64,000 nucleotides of DNA from Belliella calami. GTDB taxonomy: Bacteria > Bacteroidota > Bacteroidia > Cytophagales > Cyclobacteriaceae. The DNA is taken from assembly GCF_022549695.1 (NCBI RefSeq), contig NZ_JAKZGS010000006.1, positions 1 through 64,000 on the forward strand, read 5' to 3'. The position numbers and the translations under genes were made by a program. Of this stretch, positions 17,569 through 25,152 are shown piece by piece (within the stretch, counting starts at the first letter, position 1; every line of letters begins with the position of its first letter). The notes beneath the pieces are model-generated. The model was not told where the DNA came from. It was given only the letters and a program-made list of their open reading frames with translations, and searched no databases.

Positions 17569-18570
17569 ATGTTCAGTAAAAATCTTTACATATTACCTTT
17601 TATGTTTTTTGCTACTTTTTTGGTGTCTCCGAAATCATTTGCGCAAAAAATTGATCTCGGAATAAATTTGACCGGAAAAGAAAGAATTTGGGAAAAAGAA
17701 AATTTTTTGGCCGAAGAGATTATTGATAATATCAAATTAATCCAAAAATCCGGATACAGTTCAATCCGCATTCCAATAGCTATCAATCATTATTTGAAAA
17801 CCGACAGACACTTTTTGAAAGAACTTCAAAAGATAGTAAAATACACGGAGAGAAATAACATCCCATTGATCATAGCTTATTTTGGACATGATTTATCGGA
17901 AAAAAATGCAAAAAAGAAAGCCAAAGAAATCTCTCAAGATTGGGTCAAAGTAATGAAAAGCTTAAAAAAAGATTCTAAAAACTTATATATAGAACTTGTA
18001 AACGAACCTAATCTGAACCCAAATACCTGGGAATCAATAGCTCCAGCAATAATCTCTGATGTGAGAAAAGTAAATCCACGCATTCCTATCATCATCGGGG
18101 CTACTAACTTCAACAGCTTATTCGAATTGAGCAGGACCAAGCCATTCTCTTTTGAGAACCTCATTTATACTTTTCATTATTATGAACCCTATATTTTCAC
18201 CCATCAAGGGACCGCATGGACAGGTTCTCAAAATGCGACCATTGGAATCCCCTACCCTTTTCAGGAAAGTAAAATGCCAAAGTTAGCAGCTGAAGCCCAA
18301 GGAACGGAGGGAGAAATCAACCTTCGGGATTATGCACAAACAGGAAACAAAACCGCCGTAATCGATAAGATATCGCAGATCGTCGCTTGGGCTAATCGCA
18401 ATCAGGTAAAACTTTGGTGTACAGAATTTGGCGCTACAGAGAATGCGGATAGAGCGTCCAGAATCTCATATTTGAAAGATGTCGAGGAAGTTCTGAATTC
18501 TTACCAAATCCCAAGTTTTGTTTGGGAATGGGATGGGAATTTTGGTGTAAAGGGAATACTTAAAGATTAA
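17569..18570 (+). CDS. Secreted glycoside hydrolase family 5 (endoglucanase-like)
   Basis: This is a 333-residue protein with a signal peptide ending near SFAQ26. It has the GH5 layout: GYSSIRIPIAINHYL, the acid/base in VNE146PN, FHYYEPYIFTHQG and the nucleophile in CTE286FGA, then SFVWEWDGNFG. GH5 enzymes cleave beta-glucans such as cellulose. It is transcribed away from the BcsB-like/GT2 operon across a 140-bp gap, so it may play the trimming role that BcsZ has in cellulose operons. That link is inference. The stop codon lies inside a 12-bp direct repeat that flanks a small inserted element. Confidence 0.87.
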   Translation: MFSKNLYILPFMFFATFLVSPKSFAQKIDLGINLTGKERIWEKENFLAEEIIDNIKLIQKSGYSSIRIPIAINHYLKTDRHFLKELQKIVKYTERNNIPLIIAYFGHDLSEKNAKKKAKEISQDWVKVMKSLKKDSKNLYIELVNEPNLNPNTWESIAPAIISDVRKVNPRIPIIIGATNFNSLFELSRTKPFSFENLIYTFHYYEPYIFTHQGTAWTGSQNATIGIPYPFQESKMPKLAAEAQGTEGEINLRDYAQTGNKTAVIDKISQIVAWANRNQVKLWCTEFGATENADRASRISYLKDVEEVLNSYQIPSFVWEWDGNFGVKGILKD

Positions 18571-18732
18571 TATGAGTATCCGCAATGTTGCACCTTGGTT
18601 AAAAAGTAACTTTGTAAATTGCGGATACTCGTCGGCAGACAACAGTTTACTGTCAACAGAACCACAAATCGTTCATCCGACATCCTATTGTTTGGCTACG
18701 TGCAAGAAAGCGGATACACATAAAGATTAATA
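18561..18732 (+). mobile_element. MITE-like element, copy 1, with 12-bp flanking repeats
   Basis: A 148-bp element (18573-18720) starts TGAGTATCCGC and ends GCGGATACACA; these ends are inverted repeats with one mismatch. It is bracketed by perfect direct repeats TAAAGATTAATA (18561-18572 and 18721-18732), like a target duplication. The left repeat contains the stop codon of the GH5 gene, which stays intact. The inside has no ORF but shares long stretches (CAATGTTGCA, TTGTTTGGCTACGTGCA) with an inverted copy at 58397-58576. Confidence 0.72.
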
Positions 18733-19229
18733 GTTTTTTCCGACTTCAAATATAATTTTTTAAGTAAATATTCATAAAAACTGATCACCAACGAGGTTTT
18801 AGATAGGTTTAGCACAACCATTTTATTTTTACACAACAGACTCGTATCTAGATAAATGTAAACAAAACACATATAAGATATATAGGCAAGCATCCTCAAT
18901 CACAAGTATTTTTCGAAACTTTATTTTAAAAATAATTTTTTTTATAAACATCATCATGTTTTATTATTTTTTTATATAACTTGAGGTGGGTTTTTGACAT
19001 TTCTTCTACAAGAATTTTGTGATCAAGTATTAGAATAGGCAATCTTTGTTAAGGAATAATACTTAGAAACCATAAAGATTTTCATTAACCATCTGCTTGA
19101 ATTTTATCAATATATTTTTAACCAAAACGAAACTCAAATGAAAAAAACTTAGATGCATGCCCCTACTAATTTGGTGGAATAACCCAAAACGAATCAATTA
19201 TAAACCCCAAACTAAAAAGCTAGAAAAAT
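18733..19229 (+). promoter_or_regulatory. AT-rich leader of the susC/susD pair
   Basis: There is no convincing gene in this ~500-bp gap. A possible Bacteroidota-type promoter is TTTTG (19015-19019) followed after 21 bases by AATCTTTG (19041-19048), one mismatch from the TAnnTTTG consensus. This would give a leader of about 175 nt. The leader contains a five-codon mini-ORF (ATG at 19138, stop at 19150-19152). Both calls are tentative. Confidence 0.3.
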
Positions 19230-22200
19230 ATGAAAAAATTCAACTCAAAAATTTTACTGATAGGTTTGCTGCTAGCAATAATCAGCTTACCTACATGGGC
19301 ACAACAACAAATCAGCGGTACTGTCAAAGACTCCAGTACAGGAGAGACACTTCCTGGTGTGAATGTCATCGTGGTCGGAACCAATACAGGCACCACGACA
19401 GATCTAGATGGTCAGTTCAATCTGAACATTTCACCAGATGCATCTTTGAGGTTTAGCTACATTGGATATCTTCCACAGACTTTGAAGGTAGGAAGTCTTA
19501 CAGAAATCGAGATCTTTCTGAAAGAAGATTCCCAAAACTTGGAAGAAGTGGTGGTCACAGCCATGGGCGTCAAAAAAGAAAGAAAATCATTAGGATATGC
19601 GTTTCAAGAGATTAAATCCTCGGACTTGGTAGACTCCAGAGAAAACAACATTGCGAACGCACTAGTTGGTAAAGTCTCGGGACTCCAAGTTATGAGAAGT
19701 AGCAGTAGCCCTGCTGCATCATCTAAAATCATTCTTCGTGGATTCAACTCACTTTCTGGGGACAACCAGCCTTTGATAGTAGTTGATGGAGTTCCTCTCT
19801 CCAACTTTACAGGTGCTGCCAACAATGATTTTTGGAATCCAACTGCGGATATGGGTAATGGTTTAGGTGATCTTAACCCAGATGACATTGAGTCCATGTC
19901 TGTGCTGAAAGGTGGTGCAGCTTCTGCATTATACGGATCAAGAGCTGCAAATGGTGTCATTCTCATAACGACAAAATCTGGAAAAGACAGAGAAGGCACT
20001 GGTATAAGTTACTCTGCTACTGTGGGTTTTGAGAATATTTTCATGCAGCCTAATCTACAAAACAGATTTGGACAAGGATCCAACGGTGTCTATGATCCAC
20101 TTTCGGGAGATAGTTGGGGTCCAGAAATCACTGGACAGCTGGTACCTGATTGGACTGGGACTTCTACACCTATGCGTGCTTATGACAATCTTGGCAATTT
20201 CTTTAGAACAGGGAACAACACCACCCACAATCTATCTTTCCAACAATCTCTGAGCAAGAATACTACTATATACTCATCTGCAAACTACCTTCGTGACAAT
20301 AGCAAAACACCTGGTGTTACACTTGATAGGATCAATTTGATGACCAGATTGACATCAAGCTTTGGAAAAAACGAACGCTGGATGACTGATATCAAAGTGC
20401 AGTATATGAATACCGATGCCAACAACAGACCAATTGGTGGCAACAATTCTGGCAATTACTATGGTACTGTCCTGACGATGCCAAATACGGTGGATATCGC
20501 ATCATTGAAAGCTGGAATGGATCAATTAGGTGCTCCTCAAGTGTGGTACAATCCGCAATCTAGCCAGGTAAACCCATATTGGGCAGCAAACAATAGACTG
20601 AACCAAGATGTGAGAAACAGGTTTCTAATGAATGCAACTGTAAAGTACCAAATCAATGATTGGCTAGATGCTCAGTTCCAAGGAGGTTCGGATATCTTTA
20701 CTACAAAGACGACAGGTAGAACATATACTGGTGCTCCAATCAACCCTAGTTACAGCATAGGTTTTGACAGTTTCTATGAAAACAACTTTATTCTGAGCTT
20801 GAATGCCCGTAAAGATGATCTCTATGGCAAATGGGGTGGTGCAGCTTCCGTCTATGGGCAGTTGATGAAAACATCCTTCTCTTCCCTATCAGGAAGTACT
20901 GGAGAACTTGAAGTACCCAATCTTTTTTTCCTAGGCAACGCTGTTGGAATGCCAGGAATTGGTGAAAGCTTCAACCAGAAGCAAATCAATTCCCTCTTCG
21001 CAACAGCAGAAATCAATTATGACAAATTTTGGTTTTTGAATGTAACAGGGAGAAATGACTGGTCATCATCGCTCGGACCAGGAAACAGAAGCTTTTTCTA
21101 TCCATCAGTCAGTACATCTTTGGTCATAAGTGAGATGATTGGTAAAAATGGAGGCACAATCCCCAACTGGATGGACTTCGCCAAAGTGAGGATTTCTTAT
21201 GCAGAGACAGGCTCTGATCTTTCTCCATACCAAATTTTCAACGTGTATAATATAGGTAGAGACCCTCGTGGAAATACTACCGCAAGCAGAAGAGGAACCT
21301 TATTCAATGAAAACATTAGAAGCGAGTTGGTAAAATCCTTCGAAGCTGGATTTGACATGGTTTTTTTTGACAACAGATTTGGGATTGATTTCACTTATTA
21401 CAAAAGCAATGCAGTAAACCAAATTTTGACCATTCCAATGAACCCATTGTCAGGGTATACCGGTCGATTGGTCAATGCCGGAGATATCGAAAACAAAGGT
21501 TTAGAAATCATATTCAACGCTTCTGTTTTGAGAAGCTATTCTGGACTTAACTGGGATATCAGCACGAATTTTTCACGCAACATCAATACGATCAATGAAC
21601 TCCACGAAGAGGTAAGACAAGTACCATTGGGAGGATATGACAATGTAACTGTATTTGGAGAGGTAGGTCAGTTGTATGGTGCTATCTATGGTTCACGATT
21701 CAGAAGAGTCAAAGATGAAAGTAGTGAACATTTTGGCAAACTACACCTCAACGACCAAGGCTTGCCTATTGCAGACGACGGAATCCATTTGCTAGGAAAC
21801 CAAACTGCGAAGTATCTTTTGGGTGTGACGAACACTTTTAAATACAAAAACTTTGCGCTTTCAGCCCAAGTTGACGGTAGATTTGGCGGTGTGTTCTTTG
21901 CCGGTACCAATGTAATGACCCAGCGTGCTGGCTTAGCCGCAGAAACTGTAGTGAATGGTAGAAGAGAGGAATTTGTAGTGGATGGAGTCATCAGCTCAGG
22001 TGAGCAGTTTGTACAAAACACTAATGCAGTATCTCATCAAAACTATTGGAATGCCGTGTCAGGAGTTGGGAATTTGGGTATCACAGAACAAAATATCTAT
22101 GATGCAACCAACGTAAGGTTGAGGCTTCTTCAAATGTCCTACAACATTCCAAAGAAAATATTGGGAGATTCATTTGTGAAAAGCTTACGAGTTTCGGTTA

Positions 22201-22349
22201 CTGGAAACAATCTATTGATGCTAGTAAGCCATGCCAATGGAGTTGATCCTGAATCGGTATTTGCAACAAATACCAACGCTGTGGGTTTTGAACTTCTTTC
22301 ATTTCCAACATCCCGTTCCTACTTCTTTACAGCTGCTTTTGGATTTTAA
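19230..22349 (+). CDS. SusC/RagA family TonB-dependent transporter
   Basis: This 1039-residue outer-membrane transporter has a signal peptide (to about residue 25, TWAQ), a carboxypeptidase-like regulatory domain (ISGTVKDSSTGETLPGVNV, residues 28-105), the LEEVVVTAMG region before the plug, the SusC hallmark ALYGSRAANGVILITTKSG near residue 235, and a long C-terminal barrel ending SYFFTAAFGF. It imports ligand captured by the SusD-like lipoprotein encoded 20 bases downstream. No hydrolase or sigma/anti-sigma pair is adjacent, so the substrate could be a peptide, glycan or other polymer. It is clearly diverged from the other SusC in this window. Confidence 0.95.
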   Translation: MKKFNSKILLIGLLLAIISLPTWAQQQISGTVKDSSTGETLPGVNVIVVGTNTGTTTDLDGQFNLNISPDASLRFSYIGYLPQTLKVGSLTEIEIFLKEDSQNLEEVVVTAMGVKKERKSLGYAFQEIKSSDLVDSRENNIANALVGKVSGLQVMRSSSSPAASSKIILRGFNSLSGDNQPLIVVDGVPLSNFTGAANNDFWNPTADMGNGLGDLNPDDIESMSVLKGGAASALYGSRAANGVILITTKSGKDREGTGISYSATVGFENIFMQPNLQNRFGQGSNGVYDPLSGDSWGPEITGQLVPDWTGTSTPMRAYDNLGNFFRTGNNTTHNLSFQQSLSKNTTIYSSANYLRDNSKTPGVTLDRINLMTRLTSSFGKNERWMTDIKVQYMNTDANNRPIGGNNSGNYYGTVLTMPNTVDIASLKAGMDQLGAPQVWYNPQSSQVNPYWAANNRLNQDVRNRFLMNATVKYQINDWLDAQFQGGSDIFTTKTTGRTYTGAPINPSYSIGFDSFYENNFILSLNARKDDLYGKWGGAASVYGQLMKTSFSSLSGSTGELEVPNLFFLGNAVGMPGIGESFNQKQINSLFATAEINYDKFWFLNVTGRNDWSSSLGPGNRSFFYPSVSTSLVISEMIGKNGGTIPNWMDFAKVRISYAETGSDLSPYQIFNVYNIGRDPRGNTTASRRGTLFNENIRSELVKSFEAGFDMVFFDNRFGIDFTYYKSNAVNQILTIPMNPLSGYTGRLVNAGDIENKGLEIIFNASVLRSYSGLNWDISTNFSRNINTINELHEEVRQVPLGGYDNVTVFGEVGQLYGAIYGSRFRRVKDESSEHFGKLHLNDQGLPIADDGIHLLGNQTAKYLLGVTNTFKYKNFALSAQVDGRFGGVFFAGTNVMTQRAGLAAETVVNGRREEFVVDGVISSGEQFVQNTNAVSHQNYWNAVSGVGNLGITEQNIYDATNVRLRLLQMSYNIPKKILGDSFVKSLRVSVTGNNLLMLVSHANGVDPESVFATNTNAVGFELLSFPTSRSYFFTAAFGF

Positions 22350-22369
22350 GTATAAAAACGAGATAAATC

Positions 22370-24274
22370 ATGAAAAATATTATTTTAAAAACTATCATAC
22401 CAGCAATTTTGGGATTTTCCCTTGTGAGTTGCGAAGACTTTGATATCATCAATGATGATCCAATGGCTGCAAGTGCAGATCAGGTCCAGGTGGAATATTT
22501 CATCAATCAATCGATTATCGGAGCACAACAGAATCCCCATGTTGCCGAAAGGGCTTTTGTCCTTTATTGGAAAGGTGCCAGCATGCATCATTTAGGAGGA
22601 GGCATCGCACTGGGCACACACAATGATGGATGGTCTGTAGATTATTGGGGATCAGCATCCTCTTGGCTCAATGCAGCTTCTACTGCGATTCAAATTGGCA
22701 ACGAAAAAGCTGCTAATGGTTCTGCACAGCCATACAATGAAAACCTTATTCAAGTAGCAAGAATATGGAGAGCTTACTTAATATCAGAGCTATCGGATAA
22801 TTTTGGTCCATTACCGATTAATGCCTTCGAAGGAGTCAATCCAGAGTTTGTCTCTACAAAAGATGTGTATGACTATATGTTATTGGAATTGGCTCAAGCC
22901 CAAGCAGAAATAGACATTAATATTGCAAGGCCTACCAAACTCCAAAATCTCGACGCTGCATATATGTATGATTGGGAGAAATGGAAAAGGTTTGCCAATT
23001 CACTTAGAATGAGGTTATCAATGAGACTGTCTGAAGTCGATCCAGCAAAGGCTGCTTCTGAATTTCAGGCAGCTGTTTCTACAAATTTGTTCATTGCAGA
23101 TGCTTCGCATAATTTCACTGTAGAAGAACGTCCAGGATGGGATGATCTTACAGGCGTAATGTCTCGTGAATGGAATGCCCAATGGCTATCCTCAACCCTG
23201 AACAACCTCTATGTGGGACTAGGTGGTGTACCTACTCAGACACAAGTTGGCACACATTTACACGGCCACATCAGACCCGCAGATTACTTGGGAATGTATT
23301 TTCCAGATCAATTTGCCGATCGCACGAATGATCCTGCAAAAGCACACTGGTTGGATGGACTTCCAGAAACGATGGATCCAAGGGCTTACAAAGCGTTCTT
23401 CATACCTGGAGATTTTGACAATCCAAACTATTCCCTTTTCCCTACATACACCAGTGATGCTAGAAACCAACAAGGATATTTATTGGAAACGAATGGTGAT
23501 ACAGTGAGGATTGATGCCACATACACTTGGAATGCCTTCGCCAATGGTGATTGGGGAGCAAAAGGCACAAGAAACAGGCTACGAGGAATCGTAGGAAAAG
23601 CGCCAGGTCTGGGTCAACAGTTCAGAGGAAGCAACAGCAGAAGGGTGTTCTTCGGTAGTTGGGAGTCATACTTTCTCTTGGCAGAAGCTGGATTGAGAGG
23701 TTGGACAGTGCCTTTGGGTGATGAGCAGGCATATGAGACTGGCGTAAGACATTCTTTCGAATACTTCAATGCAGGACAGTTTGTGGACGCTTATCTAAAT
23801 TCAGATGCTTTTAACAGGAACGGAACTTCAGTAAGGTACTCACACACTGAAGAGCCCCCAAATACTGTAGCAATGACTCACAGGATTGGAAAAACAGGCC
23901 CTGTGACGACGTTTGATTATGCGTATCCAGTCAACAATCTCTACCAATCGGGTGCAATTAGAAATGATAAACTGACAAAAATCATTACGCAAAAATACTT
24001 GTCAAATGTACCTTGGTTACCTCTTGAAGGATGGAATGACCATAGAAGGTTAGGATTGCCATTCTTTGTGAATCCTGCTGTGGAAAACCCTCTACCAAAT
24101 CTTCCAGGTTTGAATTCTTCAACCTATATGACAAGTAGTATCGGTTTCTTCCCTCAGAGATTGCCATATCCATCCTCTTTGAGAAATGCAGACCCAACAG
24201 GATATGCTGCTGCTAGTGCATTTTTGGGTGGTCCAGATGCCGTACTAACTCCTTTATACTGGGCCAAAAAGTAA
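22370..24274 (+). CDS. SusD/RagB-like outer-membrane lipoprotein (SusD_2 type)
   Basis: This is a 634-residue lipoprotein, with a lipobox ending at Cys21 (LVSC). Features of the SusD-like_2 class include the early DFDIINDDPM stretch, VARIWRAYLISELSDNFGPLPI, YDYMLLELAQAQAEID, KRFANSLRMRLSMRLSEVDP and, late, the FGSWESYFLLAEAGLRGW segment. It is the surface-exposed substrate lid for the SusC partner immediately upstream. It is longer than the SusD of the second locus. The pair ends at a strong terminator, so they form a two-gene unit. Confidence 0.92.
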   Translation: MKNIILKTIIPAILGFSLVSCEDFDIINDDPMAASADQVQVEYFINQSIIGAQQNPHVAERAFVLYWKGASMHHLGGGIALGTHNDGWSVDYWGSASSWLNAASTAIQIGNEKAANGSAQPYNENLIQVARIWRAYLISELSDNFGPLPINAFEGVNPEFVSTKDVYDYMLLELAQAQAEIDINIARPTKLQNLDAAYMYDWEKWKRFANSLRMRLSMRLSEVDPAKAASEFQAAVSTNLFIADASHNFTVEERPGWDDLTGVMSREWNAQWLSSTLNNLYVGLGGVPTQTQVGTHLHGHIRPADYLGMYFPDQFADRTNDPAKAHWLDGLPETMDPRAYKAFFIPGDFDNPNYSLFPTYTSDARNQQGYLLETNGDTVRIDATYTWNAFANGDWGAKGTRNRLRGIVGKAPGLGQQFRGSNSRRVFFGSWESYFLLAEAGLRGWTVPLGDEQAYETGVRHSFEYFNAGQFVDAYLNSDAFNRNGTSVRYSHTEEPPNTVAMTHRIGKTGPVTTFDYAYPVNNLYQSGAIRNDKLTKIITQKYLSNVPWLPLEGWNDHRRLGLPFFVNPAVENPLPNLPGLNSSTYMTSSIGFFPQRLPYPSSLRNADPTGYAAASAFLGGPDAVLTPLYWAKK

Positions 24275-24302
24275 ATTATTAATTCAAATAGAGCTAATTC
24301 TC

Positions 24303-24340
24303 AAGGCTGTTCTACACTGTGTGTAGGACAGCCTTATTTT
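24303..24340 (+). terminator. Strong intrinsic terminator after susD-like gene
   Basis: AAGGCTGTTCTACAC and GTGTAGGACAGCCTT form a 15-bp stem (one mismatch-type pair) with a 3-base loop, followed by ATTTTT on the plus strand. It lies directly before the stop codon of the convergent gene. Confidence 0.92.
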
Positions 24341-24991
24341 TCAATTCTGTCTCAAAAACTTGTATTTCGACTGGTAGATTTTGTCCACTTTGGCAGAGTC
24401 CATTTCTTGGAAGATAGGTTTTGGCAATTCATAGTCTTGCCTTAATTCCTTGATTAACTGCAACAAGCCTCCACCTCCTGAATTGAAAAAAGTGGCTCCC
24501 CCTGCCCCATTAGGAATCACTCTTTCCATAAATTCACTAAATCCTCCCTTTCCTTCGGTAGGAATATACATGTAAACCGTTTTCATGACTGAAGTATTCT
24601 TTTTCAAATTGACCTCCAATTTACTTGGAACATAAGGTTTGGAAAGGATCAATTCTTTGAAATCACTTTCAGTCGGAAAAGGCCTGACTTCTACTGCATC
24701 AAGTTCGCTCTCTTTAGGGAAAAGGTAAATAATCGCAGGCAAAGCATCTAAAGACACAGCCACCTTATTCAGCTCGTAACTTATATGGCTAAATGTGACA
24801 ATTTCATCGGCTTGCAAAACCAATTCAAAACGACCCTCCTTATCTGTAATTCCTTGATCATTTTTATAAAACACATGCACATTTTCGATAGGCAGCCCAG
24901 TGGTTCCATCCAATACTTTTCCTTTCCATGTCACTTCTTTTTTACCGGAAAAACCAAAAACTACTAAGATACATAAACAACTATACCACAT
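24341..24991 (-). CDS. Protein with carboxypeptidase-like regulatory domain
   Basis: This is a 216-residue protein with a short hydrophobic N-terminus (probable signal peptide). It has a carboxypeptidase-regulatory-like domain (about residues 20-95): WKGKVLDGTTGLPIENVHVFYKNDQGITDKEGRFEL, then FSHISYE and IYLFPKESELDAVEV. These domains usually precede TonB receptors, but here no barrel follows. The second half (residues 100-216) is glycine- and lysine-bearing with no family I recognise. It stands alone, convergent with the first SusC/SusD pair. The role is unknown, probably in the envelope. Confidence 0.78.
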   Translation of the reverse strand: MWYSCLCILVVFGFSGKKEVTWKGKVLDGTTGLPIENVHVFYKNDQGITDKEGRFELVLQADEIVTFSHISYELNKVAVSLDALPAIIYLFPKESELDAVEVRPFPTESDFKELILSKPYVPSKLEVNLKKNTSVMKTVYMYIPTEGKGGFSEFMERVIPNGAGGATFFNSGGGGLLQLIKELRQDYELPKPIFQEMDSAKVDKIYQSKYKFLRQN

Positions 24992-25152
24992 AAATTCACA
25001 AAATTGATTTTTTGAATTTGGGTATAATCACAGATATAATAGCTATGATTTTTGGAGATTAGAGGTGGTTTTAACTTATAATAAGAGAATTAACAATAGT
25101 TTAAGAAAATTTTAGATCAAACATTATTACCAAGCAAATCAATCCTGTTCGG

